Shown here piece after piece: positions 1 through 7,973 of a DNA stretch of 64,000 nucleotides. The DNA is from Nitrospirota bacterium (GTDB taxonomy: Bacteria > Nitrospirota_A > Leptospirillia > Leptospirillales > Leptospirillaceae), in assembly GCA_021844275.1 (NCBI GenBank), contig JAKBTR010000082.1, positions 1 through 64,000 of the forward strand. The letters are read 5' to 3'. The notes beneath the pieces are model-generated. The model saw nothing but the letters and a program-made list of their open reading frames with translations. It searched no databases and had not been told where the DNA came from. Within the stretch, counting starts at the first letter, position 1, and every line of letters starts with the position of its first letter. The translations under genes and the position numbers were made by a program.

Positions 1-384
1 AAAAAGGTATTGGTGATGCCGGACGTTGCATTGGAAGAAGTGTCAATAGAAGCGCCGGAGTGCGGTCAATGGCTGAAAGAGAACAATATTGAAAAACTTG
101 ATATCAATAACTTGATCATGCAAAACGCCATGCGTATCAAGTGTTTGCTTGGAATTGTGGGCGATAGCTACCATCCCAAAGGGGTGGGGGAAAATGACAT
201 TCTTATCATCGCCACGGCACGCGCCCATGGGGCGAAATTAATCTCGGATGAAGGGAAACAGAATCAGCTTCCCGATAAAATGGCCAAGAGGAAAATTCCA
301 GCTGTCTGCGATATGGCCGAAGTTTCTGTTCCTTGTATCAACTTTGTCGAGTACATCAAACGTTCGGATGCAATCTTCGGTTAG
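1..384 (+). CDS. DUF4411/PIN-like toxin protein, 5' partial
   Basis: The reading frame is already open at base 1, so the N-terminus lies outside the window. The visible 128 residues resemble the C-terminal half of DUF4411, a PIN-related family usually found as the toxin of a toxin-antitoxin pair behind an HTH/ImmA-type antitoxin gene. The support is a GENDILIIATARAHGAKLIS stretch, where an acidic residue precedes a hydrophobic strand, and the closing KIPAVCDMAEVSVPCINFVE block typical of that family. The partner antitoxin would be expected just left of the window. RNase activity is known for PIN relatives and is only inferred here. A TTG at 10 could be read as a start, but it would remove the family's N-terminal acidic residues. 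Confidence 0.6.
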   Translation, partial: KKVLVMPDVALEEVSIEAPECGQWLKENNIEKLDINNLIMQNAMRIKCLLGIVGDSYHPKGVGENDILIIATARAHGAKLISDEGKQNQLPDKMAKRKIPAVCDMAEVSVPCINFVEYIKRSDAIFG

Positions 385-408
385 TATTCACTCCAGGGAA
401 AGGGGACT

Positions 409-836
409 GTGACTCCAGAAGAGGTCCGGAATCTTCAGATAAAACGGGTCGAATTGTCCTTCAACGATGCTTTGGAGTTACAAGATAACGTATCCATCTC
501 TGTTCGGACTCCTTTCCGTATTACTCATGAGACGAGGAAGAGGTGGAATGGGCCCGAGAGATCTTGTCGGAGGAAGAGAAATTTGTCCCGTTGCCGTCCC
601 GGTGTGATATCCACGAATACCGGATCATGAAAGATTTCATCGCTTCTTTGGCCGACGTCAGCCGACGCGAGGATCTCTTCCGGACGATTCGCGGAAAGGG
701 CGCCTTTCGGTATTTCAAGGACCGGATCGACGAATTGGATCTCCGGGAGGAGTGGTTCCGGTACCGGGGCGACGCCCTTCGGTCGATTGCGATCGAATGG
801 TGCGCGGAGAACGGGATCGACTGGCAGGAGGGCTGA
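409..836 (+). pseudogene. UPF0158 family protein, N-terminus apparently frameshifted
   Basis: Bases 543-836 encode 97 residues that match the C-terminal two thirds of UPF0158 proteins: DIHEYRIMKDF, then RGKGAFRYFKD, then a closing AIEWCAENGIDW. Family members are about 140-160 residues, so the N-terminus is missing in this frame, where a TGA sits at 528-530. A different frame from a GTG at 409 gives a fitting N-terminal piece with a LQIKRVELSF start that ends near an ITHE segment at about 522-533. The two halves would join with one frame change near 525-535. I read this as a broken gene. A short functional protein from the GTG at 543 is the alternative. The function of UPF0158 is unknown. Confidence 0.5.
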
Positions 837-897
837 TCCTCCGGAACACGCGGGAGACGCTTTCCGAAGCGGGATGTATTTGGAGGAGACACGATCG

Positions 898-987
898 ATG
901 AGCGGGAAAGGTATCGGACGGAACGCTCCCTGCTCTTGCAGGAGCGGAAAGAAGTTCAAGACATGTTGTCTGGACCGGAAATATTGA
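898..987 (+). CDS. Stand-alone SEC-C zinc-motif microprotein (29 aa)
   Basis: This short gene encodes 29 residues that are almost entirely one SEC-C motif, GRNAPCSCRSGKKFKTCC, with the CxC...CC zinc ligands intact. SEC-C is best known as the C-terminal tail of SecA and as an appendage on nucleic-acid and conflict-system proteins, where it mediates protein contacts. A GGAGGAG ribosome site at 882-888 sits 9 bases before the ATG at 898, which supports this start. An ATG at 874 would add 8 residues and bury that site. The gene ends 19 bases before the SNF2 helicase start, so the two are probably co-transcribed. It could also be the detached tail of a longer ancestral gene. Confidence 0.6.
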   Translation: MSGKGIGRNAPCSCRSGKKFKTCCLDRKY

Positions 988-1006
988 ACGAACGGTGAGG
1001 TTCTTC

Positions 1007-3475
1007 ATGAAAATAACGCGATTTCCCGAAAGCGACAAATCGTCTAAAGAACCCAAATTGTCCCGGACTCTTCCGCCGGCGGATCTTTCGCCGGTCGAAT
1101 GGCAGAGGAGGCTCCGCCGCCAGTTCGGTCGCGAGCAGAACTTCGAACTCGAGAACATCGGGACGGAGCCGTTCTTTTCAGAGTACCGCGTCCGCAATCC
1201 TCTCTCCAAGAGCGTCTATCGCGTGGAAATCCGGGGTAACAGGCCGGGAGACAATCATTGCTTCTGTCCGGATTATGCCACGAACGAACTGGGAACCTGC
1301 AAACACATCGAATTTGTCCTTGCGGCCCTGGAAAAGCTTCCGGGATCCGAAGCGGCTTTCGCGCAAGGCTACCGTCCTCCCTTTTCCGAATTGTACCTCA
1401 GGAACGATCACGGGCTTTCGGTACATTTCAGGGCCGGAACGGAATGCCCTGAGCCTGTGCGGAAAAGGGCCGAAACGCTGTTCGACGCGGAACGCGAGGC
1501 CATGCTTTCTCCCGAGAGATTCGGCGAGATTGAAAAGTTCATGAGTTTTTCGGCTCAGAGAGGGCACGAAATGCGCGCCCACGACGACGCGCTGGACTTC
1601 ATCGCCGGGAGGAAGGACACCGAACATCGCGAAACGGTCCTGGAGGAGTTCTTTGGTCACGGAGAGATAAGGAGGGAGCGACTTGGGAACCTTCTCAAGG
1701 TACCACTGTATCCTTATCAGGTGGAGGGGGCTCTTTTCGCCGTCTGTGCGGGGCGGGCTCTGATCGGCGATGAAATGGGCCTGGGAAAGACCATCCAGGC
1801 GATCGCCGCGTCCGAAATCCTGGCCCGGCACTTCGGCGTTTCGAAGGTTCTTGTCGTCTGTCCGACCTCCCTCAAGTATCAATGGCAGAGCGAGATCCGG
1901 AAATTCTCCGGTCGGGAGTCCAGGGTGATTTCCGGCGGGCGCGTCCACCGTCAGAAGGAGTTTGCTCTGGAGGACTTCTGCAAGATCACCAACTACGAGA
2001 AACTTCAACCCGATCTCGACCTGATCACCGCATGGGGACCTGAGCTGGTGATCGTCGACGAAGCCCAGCGGGTCAAGAACTGGAACACGATCGCCTCCAG
2101 GGCGCTCAAACGCATCGACAGCCCCTACGCCGTGGTTCTCACCGGTACTCCGCTGGAGAACAAGCTGGAGGAACTCGTCTCGATCGTCCAGTTCGTCGAC
2201 CGCTACAGGCTCGGCCCGACCTGGAAGCTCTTGCACGAACATCAGGTCAAGGACGAGACCGGCCGGGTCGTGGGATATACCGGACTCGAGAAGATCGGAC
2301 AAACCTTGGCCCCGGTCCTGATACGCCGCCGAAAGGACGAGGTGTTGACCCAGCTCCCGGAGCGTACCGACCAGAACCTCCTGGTGCCGATGACCGAGCC
2401 TCAGATGGTCCACCATCAGGAGAATGCCGACATTGTGGCGAAAATTGTCCAGCGCTGGAGAAAGACGAAATTTTTGTCGGACACGGACCAGAGACGATTG
2501 ACCTGCGCTCTCCAGAATATGCGCATGGTCTGCAACAGCACCTATCTTCTCGACCCGGAAAGCGACCACGGGGTCAAGTCGGACGAGCTGGCAGCCCTTT
2601 TGGACGATCTCTTTGCCCAGCCTGAGGCCAAGGCGGTGGTCTTCAGCCAGTGGACGCGAACCCACGACATCGTCGTCCGTCGTCTCGAAGCCCGGAAGAT
2701 CGGATATGTCCGTTTTCATGGGGGTGTTCCGTCCGAAAGGCGCCCGGCGCTTGTGGATCGGTTCCGGGACGATCCGGAGTGTCGGGTCTTCCTGTCGACG
2801 GATGCGGGTGCCACCGGCCTGAACCTCCAGCAGGCCTCGATCCTTGTGAATATGGATCTTCCCTGGAATCCGGCCCTCCTTGAGCAGCGGATCGCGCGGA
2901 TTCACCGCATGGGACAGAAACGGCCGGTCCAGATCGTCAATTTCGTGGCCAAGGGCACGATCGAGGAAGGGATGCTTTCGGTGTTGTCCTTCAAGCGGTC
3001 CCTGTCGGCGGGGATCCTCGACGGGGGTGTGGGGGAGGTCTCGCTGGGAGGGTCCCGCCTTACCCGCTTCATGAACGAGATCGAGAGCGTGACAAGTCGC
3101 ATGGGAACGGCCGAAGCCGTGCCTCCCGCCGAAGAGACGGGAGCCGCGGAGAAGTCCCTCGAGTCCCTCTCTGTTGAGAGGGAGATGCGAGAGTCGGGTG
3201 AAGAAGGCCAAGGGACAGCTTCGAATGAAAGTTCCGGAGGTTTTGACGCCGACGCCGACCCGTGGCAGGCCCTGGCCAAGGTGGGCACCCTGCTGGCGTC
3301 CGCTCTGGGAGCGGCCGGAAATCCCTCCTCTTCGGGCCATCCCTGGATTGAAAGGGAACCCTCTACGGGGAAGCAGCATCTCAGGGTTCCTCTTCCTTCC
3401 CCCGAGACGGCCGCGCGCCTGTCCGAGGCTTTGACCCTGCTGGCGTCCGCACTGCAGGTCCGTCGACCGGGATAG
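1007..3475 (+). CDS. SWIM zinc finger SNF2-family helicase
   Basis: This encodes an 822-residue SNF2/Rad54-like DNA translocase. A SWIM zinc finger (CFC...TCKH) lies at about residues 84-102. The ATPase core follows: Walker A GDEMGLGKT near 252, DEAQ near 349, LTGTPLENK near 385, and a C-terminal helicase lobe with STDAGATGLNLQ and QRIARIHRMGQKRP near 600-640. The last 150 residues are low-complexity and acidic. The ATG at 1007 follows a GGTGAGG ribosome site at 993-999; a GTG at 995 is in frame but unlikely. It converges with the primase-helicase gene downstream. SWIM-SNF2 proteins remodel protein-DNA complexes, and several defence systems use them. A defence role here is inferred from context. 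Confidence 0.9.
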   Translation: MKITRFPESDKSSKEPKLSRTLPPADLSPVEWQRRLRRQFGREQNFELENIGTEPFFSEYRVRNPLSKSVYRVEIRGNRPGDNHCFCPDYATNELGTCKHIEFVLAALEKLPGSEAAFAQGYRPPFSELYLRNDHGLSVHFRAGTECPEPVRKRAETLFDAEREAMLSPERFGEIEKFMSFSAQRGHEMRAHDDALDFIAGRKDTEHRETVLEEFFGHGEIRRERLGNLLKVPLYPYQVEGALFAVCAGRALIGDEMGLGKTIQAIAASEILARHFGVSKVLVVCPTSLKYQWQSEIRKFSGRESRVISGGRVHRQKEFALEDFCKITNYEKLQPDLDLITAWGPELVIVDEAQRVKNWNTIASRALKRIDSPYAVVLTGTPLENKLEELVSIVQFVDRYRLGPTWKLLHEHQVKDETGRVVGYTGLEKIGQTLAPVLIRRRKDEVLTQLPERTDQNLLVPMTEPQMVHHQENADIVAKIVQRWRKTKFLSDTDQRRLTCALQNMRMVCNSTYLLDPESDHGVKSDELAALLDDLFAQPEAKAVVFSQWTRTHDIVVRRLEARKIGYVRFHGGVPSERRPALVDRFRDDPECRVFLSTDAGATGLNLQQASILVNMDLPWNPALLEQRIARIHRMGQKRPVQIVNFVAKGTIEEGMLSVLSFKRSLSAGILDGGVGEVSLGGSRLTRFMNEIESVTSRMGTAEAVPPAEETGAAEKSLESLSVEREMRESGEEGQGTASNESSGGFDADADPWQALAKVGTLLASALGAAGNPSSSGHPWIEREPSTGKQHLRVPLPSPETAARLSEALTLLASALQVRRPG

Positions 3476-3493
3476 GGGAGGGTGATTTTTCCC

Positions 3494-3528
3494 CGCTTCG
3501 TTCCTCCAGGGATCGGAAGGACGAAGCG
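3494..3528. terminator. Hairpin between convergent helicase genes
   Basis: An 8-bp perfect inverted repeat (CGCTTCGT at 3494-3501, ACGAAGCG at 3521-3528) lies between the stop codons of the SNF2 and primase-helicase genes. A bidirectional terminator role is plausible from its position. Neither strand has a clear T-run after it, so it may act only as a stabilising hairpin. Confidence 0.35.
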
Positions 3529-3633
3529 TCTTGGGGTTGTTCAGTGGTTATTGGAGCGTTGACAACCCCGATGTTCAGAGAAATTCCGGCGAGAGTGACC
3601 TTGTCCGGTCCTGTTCCCGGAGGGTAGGGGAGG

Positions 3634-6012
3634 TCAAGTCAGGGGCAGGATCCGATATCCCATGTTCCGATAGCCCTTCTGGCGTTTGTCCCACATGCGA
3701 TTCAGTTGAGGATGACCGGTCTCGACATAGTCGTAGATGCGGGCATCCCGCTTGTCGGTGCACTCCCGGTGGAGCCGGCCCGCGTACTGTTGAAGAGTTC
3801 CTTTCCACGAGATCGGCATCGCCAGCACCAGGGTATCCAGGGGAGGATGATCGAACCCCTCGCCGATCAAGCGCCCGGTGGACAGAAGAACGCGCGGGGC
3901 TGATTCGTTCAGAACGTCGAGTTCGCCGAGAATGGTCGCCCTCGTCTTTCTGGAAAGCCGTCCGTGCAATACGAAGCAGTATTCGATGGTTTCGCCCAAG
4001 GCCTCGCGCAAGAGTTCCAGATGATCGGTCCGCTCGGTCAGCACCAGAATCTTTCGTCCTTCCCGATAGGCCGCCATCACATCCCGGGAGATGCGACGGT
4101 TGCGCTCCGGGTCGTTCGCAAGGATGCGGAACACCTCCTGGATGGCCGAGCCGGACGGGATGTCGGGACAGGAGAGTTGCCGCGGCCAAACTTCCAGTCG
4201 TTCCGGCGTGGTTTCCGACCTGTCTGCACTGTGGCGGATCGGTCCGCATTGCATGAAGATGATCGGGTGATGTCCGTCCCGGCGCACCGGAGTCGCGGTC
4301 AGACCGACGACATAGCGGGCCTTTGCCTGTTTGAGGACAGACTCGAAGGAAAACGCGGAAAGGTGGTGGCACTCGTCGACAATGATCTGGCCGTACCCGT
4401 CGAGGAATTCCGCCAGATCCTCCCGTCGGGACAGGGACTGCATGACGGCGATGTCGATCTTTCCGGAAGGTTTGGTCTTTCCGCCCCCGATCGTGCCGAG
4501 TCCACACTTGGAAATGTCGAGAAAACGGATGAGGCGCTCTTGCCATTGCCGAAGAAGCTCGGTGCGATGGACGATCACCAGCGTGCTGACTTTCCTGCGG
4601 ACGATCATCGCAGAAGAGGTGACGGTCTTGCCGAAGGCCGTCGGTGCATGCAATACTCCGACGTCATGTTTCAGAAGCTCCCCGAGCGCCGCTTTCTGGT
4701 CTTTTCTGAGGGTTCCGGTGAACTTGACGGAGATCCTCATTCCCGAAAGACGTTCATCCTGGATCTTCGAGCCGATGCCGTTTTGTTCGAGCAGTTCCAG
4801 AACGGCATCGAGAGAGCCCCGGGGGAGCCCGATATGCTGGGGGTAGTTCTCGGCACAACCGATAAGGCGCGGCTTGTTCCACACAGGCAGACGCAGAGCC
4901 TGGGCTTTGTAGAACTCCGGGTTCGGAAAGGCGGCCAGACGGATCAGGCGGTTTGCCAACGACTGAGACAGACCTGTTTTGGCGATGAAGATCTGGTTCG
5001 AAAGCACCAAGGTCAGGGATTCCGGAAACGGACCGGATATCCGGATTGAGGGCGTTGGTTGCCGTTGCCACGGCTTGCCCTCCTCTTCCTCGGAGATAGA
5101 GGCCACATCCAGGGGATTCCGACTATCGCCCGACCGCAGGAGGGCGTTTTCCAGACCTGTTTTGGACAGGGATTTCATCGAGGACAGAAAGGCCCACTGG
5201 TCCGGGTAGGGTTCGAAATGCCCGTCGACGAACACGCTGCCCCCTTTTTCGCGGGGAAGCTTCTGCAAGGGGAGCGCGATCAGGTTTCCGAATCCTCCCT
5301 TGGGCAGGGTATCCTGGTTCGGGAAGAAGCGGTCATAGCTGGACAAGGAAAGCTGCCGGGTGCGATCGCAGGTGTGGCTGATCAGGAGCGCTCCCAATTG
5401 GCGGGCTTCGCGGGCAGGAACCGGGTCCGAAAAGAAGATCCAGACATGGGCTCCGTTCCCGGAGCGGGAGACCTCGAGTGCGGCAGGGATATCCAGTTCC
5501 TTGCAGGACTCGATAAAGGCCCGGGCATCGGCCTTCCAGTCCGCCTCGTCGAAATCGGCACTCAGAAAACAGCAGGTATCGTCGCCCAGAAGAGGATAGA
5601 CGCCGATGGTATGCTTACCGGTCAGATGGCCGTAAATGACCTGGTCGGTCACCGGCAGAAACACGCGTTGCGTGCAATCTCCGCAACGGACCTTCGGCTT
5701 GTGGCAAACTCCCGGCGTCCACTCGTTCCCGCAGGCGGGAGCATAACCTGACGTTCCCTTGGCAGATTCCCATCGAAGCGGGTAGACGTCGTTCCGGCCC
5801 CTGAACAGGCGGCGAAACAGGGAGACTTTTTCGGAACTGGAAAACCTGGGGGTGGCCGGTTCCGGCCCCGGAGGCTGGATCGCAGGAAGAGGTGGATTTT
5901 TCTCCCATGCAATGCCGTGCGATGTCAGCAGAGCCTTGAGGCGGGCGTTGTCTTCCTTTAGTTGCCGCAACTGCTCCTCGAGCCGATTCTGCTCCGGTTC
6001 ATTCCCCGCCAA
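3634..6012 (-). CDS. TOTE-type archaeo-eukaryotic primase fused to SF2 helicase
   Basis: This is a 792-residue multidomain protein. Residues 8-30 form a short coiled coil. A four-cysteine zinc cluster follows (C94, C103, C110, C113). An archaeo-eukaryotic primase domain has the DxD pair D153/D155, an SGNGAHVW motif with H189, and FPNQD with D234 followed by GGFGNLIALPLQ. A superfamily 2 helicase follows, with Walker A PTAFGKT (K462), DECH at 546-549, LTATPVRRDG, and QQYAGRLHRE near the end. This order matches the primase-helicase of the so-called TOTE conflict systems. The TTG start at 6012 overlaps the end of the upstream DUF6155 gene by 14 bases, which suggests translational coupling. Likely activities are primer synthesis and DNA unwinding; an anti-element role is inferred. 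Confidence 0.85.
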   Translation of the reverse strand: MAGNEPEQNRLEEQLRQLKEDNARLKALLTSHGIAWEKNPPLPAIQPPGPEPATPRFSSSEKVSLFRRLFRGRNDVYPLRWESAKGTSGYAPACGNEWTPGVCHKPKVRCGDCTQRVFLPVTDQVIYGHLTGKHTIGVYPLLGDDTCCFLSADFDEADWKADARAFIESCKELDIPAALEVSRSGNGAHVWIFFSDPVPAREARQLGALLISHTCDRTRQLSLSSYDRFFPNQDTLPKGGFGNLIALPLQKLPREKGGSVFVDGHFEPYPDQWAFLSSMKSLSKTGLENALLRSGDSRNPLDVASISEEEEGKPWQRQPTPSIRISGPFPESLTLVLSNQIFIAKTGLSQSLANRLIRLAAFPNPEFYKAQALRLPVWNKPRLIGCAENYPQHIGLPRGSLDAVLELLEQNGIGSKIQDERLSGMRISVKFTGTLRKDQKAALGELLKHDVGVLHAPTAFGKTVTSSAMIVRRKVSTLVIVHRTELLRQWQERLIRFLDISKCGLGTIGGGKTKPSGKIDIAVMQSLSRREDLAEFLDGYGQIIVDECHHLSAFSFESVLKQAKARYVVGLTATPVRRDGHHPIIFMQCGPIRHSADRSETTPERLEVWPRQLSCPDIPSGSAIQEVFRILANDPERNRRISRDVMAAYREGRKILVLTERTDHLELLREALGETIEYCFVLHGRLSRKTRATILGELDVLNESAPRVLLSTGRLIGEGFDHPPLDTLVLAMPISWKGTLQQYAGRLHRECTDKRDARIYDYVETGHPQLNRMWDKRQKGYRNMGYRILPLT

Positions 6013-6553
6013 GTCCGGACTCCTTCATCAGGTCGTCCATGTCCTCCCCAACACCATAGCCATAGTTGTGTCCTTCGCGTCGCACGGTTTCGAGCCGCTC
6101 CACGAAAGGCGGCCTGAGATCGGGATCGAGTCGACCGACGTTTTTCAGCGCCTGAGCGAACATGCCGGTCAGGGCATTGAAATATCCTGCGTCATCCATC
6201 CCGCAAAATCCGAGGAATTCCGTGCAGGATTCGCAGTAGAACACTGTCAGTTCGGCCATTCCCTCGGGATCGCCGATGGCTTTCTTGTAGTCGGAGATGG
6301 CCTTTTTGGCCCTGGAGACTGAAATATTCTGGTTGCGTATGACATCGGGGCAGACCCAGCGGGAAATGGTAGCCTTGAAGGGTCCCGTTACATCCTCGCC
6401 CAATCCGAAGCGAGCATGCAGGAACGACTGGTTGTCCCTGCTGGCGGCGTACAGATCCTGGATCAATTTGAGCAGACCGTTGCGATCCAGCCCGGCAAGA
6501 CTCGGCTTGAGGTCGCTCCAGCCCGGATTTTTACCGGATTTCCGCAGGCACAT
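5999..6553 (-). CDS. DUF6155 family protein
   Basis: This 184-residue protein has the DUF6155 pattern: GLLKLIQDLYAAS near the N-terminus, FLHARFGLG, then SRAKKAISDYKKA and an AELTVFYCESCTEF segment, with a mostly helical prediction. No catalytic motif is visible and the family has no settled function. The ATG at 6553 follows a strong GAGGAGG site. The gene is upstream of the primase-helicase and overlaps it, so the two proteins are probably made together and may form one system. An alternative is an unrelated passenger gene of the island. Confidence 0.65.
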   Translation of the reverse strand: MCLRKSGKNPGWSDLKPSLAGLDRNGLLKLIQDLYAASRDNQSFLHARFGLGEDVTGPFKATISRWVCPDVIRNQNISVSRAKKAISDYKKAIGDPEGMAELTVFYCESCTEFLGFCGMDDAGYFNALTGMFAQALKNVGRLDPDLRPPFVERLETVRREGHNYGYGVGEDMDDLMKESGLGGE

Positions 6554-6629
6554 TGCCTCCTCATCAGGACTTGGATCGTTTAGTCCAAGCGACAGGAAGT
6601 AGGAAGGTTTTTGTTTGCACGGTTTTCAG

Positions 6630-6635
6630 TATAAT
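6630..6635 (+). promoter_or_regulatory. Possible -10 box upstream of brnTA
   Basis: A perfect TATAAT at 6630-6635 lies 135 bases before brnT in an AT-rich patch. No good -35 hexamer is found at 16-18 bases, so the call is weak. A leader of about 125 bases with inverted repeats would follow. Confidence 0.35.
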
Positions 6636-6653
6636 GAATTGTGTATGCCGGTG

Positions 6654-6684
6654 AAAGACATGACCTTTAGGCACGCATGTCTTT
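6654..6684. promoter_or_regulatory. Inverted repeat in brnTA leader
   Basis: A perfect 9-bp inverted repeat, AAAGACATG at 6654-6662 and CATGTCTTT at 6676-6684, lies between the candidate -10 box and brnT. Two copies of TTGCGTCCC follow at 6683-6691 and 6719-6727. BrnA-type antitoxins bind operators upstream of their operon, so this could be the autoregulatory site. An RNA hairpin is the alternative. Confidence 0.35.
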
Positions 6685-6769
6685 GCGTCCCTTCTCAGGG
6701 AGCACCAATCGGTGGAGCTTGCGTCCCGATTTTTATTAATACCTCAGAATTGAGAAAAATGAGGTTGAA

Positions 6770-7048
6770 TTGATCGCTTTCGAGTGGGACGCTGATAAGT
6801 TTAGAGCCAATGTGCGAAAACATGATGTCACTTTTGAGGAAGCCCGAAGCTGTTTTTACGATCTGCGCCAGATTGCCTTCTATGATCCTGATCACAGTGA
6901 CGATGAAGACAGGGAACTTCTTATCGCCCATTCCAATCAAGGACGTGTATTGATTGTCAGCTATACCATGAGAGCTGACGTGATCCGCATTATCTCAGCC
7001 CGAAAGGCAACAAAATCAGAGGAGATTCGTTATGCGCAAGGAATATGA
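6770..7048 (+). CDS. brnT: BrnT family ribonuclease toxin
   Basis: The 92-residue product fits BrnT, a RelE-fold mRNA-cleaving toxin. It starts with FEWDADKFRANVRKHDVTF, the classic BrnT opening with K and H positions. An EDRELLIAHSNQGRVLIVSY centre follows, and it ends with the RIISARKATKSE block containing conserved arginines. The start is a TTG at 6770 with a GAGG site just upstream; no ATG is available in frame. It overlaps the following antitoxin gene by 17 bases, the usual toxin-first order for this family. Confidence 0.88.
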   Translation: MIAFEWDADKFRANVRKHDVTFEEARSCFYDLRQIAFYDPDHSDDEDRELLIAHSNQGRVLIVSYTMRADVIRIISARKATKSEEIRYAQGI

Positions 7049-7262
7049 TCTCACTAACCTGAAGGTCAAGCGGCGCGGGCCAATAAAAGGATTTCGCGGC
7101 GTGCCCGAAGCCCCAGAGGTCAAAGCCGGCCAGATTCAGGTGACAATGATGTTAGACAAAGATGTGACCCAGTTTTACGAAGAAAAAGCGATGTCTTCAG
7201 AAGAAGGATCATTCACCGAAGTCATCAACCGGATCTTGAGGGAACACATGCACGCTCACTAA
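7032..7262 (+). CDS. brnA: BrnA family antitoxin
   Basis: This 76-residue protein fits the BrnA antitoxin. An N-terminal basic toxin-binding region (KRRGP) is followed by a ribbon-helix-helix-like C-terminus: QIQVTMMLDKDVTQFYEEKA, then FTEVINRILREHM. BrnA neutralises BrnT and represses the operon. The ATG at 7032 lies inside brnT, so translation is coupled. The gene is the last intact one before the tRNA scar at the island border. Confidence 0.85.
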   Translation: MRKEYDLTNLKVKRRGPIKGFRGVPEAPEVKAGQIQVTMMLDKDVTQFYEEKAMSSEEGSFTEVINRILREHMHAH

Positions 7263-7627
7263 TTTTGACCGAAGGTTTTAAAAAATGAGTTCGATGCATT
7301 CAAATCGGCATGAAAATCAATGATCTCCGGTTAATGCGGCAAGGCAAGAAGTTGCCTCTATCACGACAGAACGTCGATCTTGAAGAACGGATGGACAAAA
7401 TACGCACCCGGCCTGTGCTTCTTCCAAGGATGCCCTGTTAAGAAGGGGGGAGAGTCTGTTCCCCATAGGCTCATGGCTGGTAGGTCACTCGTCAAGGGTT
7501 TCCTTGGCACAATTTTGGCACACCGTGATCGGAGAATGATGGTTAACCGTGATTCTTTTCTGTTTTTTATCTTATTTAAAATAATGAATAATCATGATTG
7601 ACCTCACGTAAAATCCATGGGTTTTAA
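7263..7627. other. Non-coding stretch at island end
   Basis: No convincing gene is seen. Short open frames here lack ribosome sites and recognisable content. Two direct copies of TTGGCACA lie at 7504-7511 and 7515-7522, of the kind sometimes bound by integrases near attachment sites; that link is speculative. Confidence 0.4.
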
Positions 7628-7676
7628 TACCTTGACACGGTAGAGGTCGGCGGTTCGAAACCGCCCGTGCCTACCA
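7628..7676 (+). repeat. tRNA-Val(GAC) 3' fragment, probable att site scar
   Basis: The 49 bases match the 3' part of a tRNA. They contain the loop TTGACAC (7632-7638, anticodon GAC, valine), the 3' anticodon strand GGTAG, a 5-base variable loop AGGTC, and a perfect T-arm GGCGG-TTCGAAA-CCGCC (7649-7665). The 3' acceptor strand CGTGCCT, discriminator A and encoded CCA end at 7676. The 5' acceptor strand, the D-arm and the outer anticodon pair are absent, so it is not a working tRNA. Such displaced 3' ends are left when an element integrates into a tRNA gene. The intact copy should lie left of the window. Confidence 0.8.
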
Positions 7677-7973
7677 TTTTTCTTTCCCCTTCTCAAGGTC
7701 TATTCCAGGTTTTTCCAAAAAAATTTTCCTGTTTAATTTTGGTTTTTACCCAGAATCATGGACTGATCCGATCACGTACACTCTTGATGGTTCCGTTCGG
7801 GAAATTGTTGTATCTTGTGTAAAAAGAAAAATATGACGTGATGCGAAAAGGAATGTCTCTCAGCAGATCACGCTAGACAAGTCAAAAAAAGATTGGATTG
7901 ATGGAGTCCCCATTTTGAAGTTTACCGTGTTTTGGGTGTCCGACCGATTGGATTTCAAAGGCTTTTCCTCCTG
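7677..7973. other. Non-coding stretch before RND permease
   Basis: This AT-rich stretch holds no convincing gene, terminator or hexamer pair. It probably carries the promoter of the permease-adaptor operon, but I cannot place it. Confidence 0.35.

Noticed and set aside
1178..3379. Long open frame on the minus strand opposite the SNF2 gene
   Set aside because: It has no recognisable domain or ribosome site and mirrors a high-GC coding region on the other strand.
7380..7601. Possible small gene of 73 codons
   Set aside because: It has no ribosome site or recognisable content and lies in the non-coding end of the island.
7620..7676. A functional tRNA-Val gene
   Set aside because: The 5' acceptor strand, D-arm and one anticodon stem pair are missing; only the 3' half remains.
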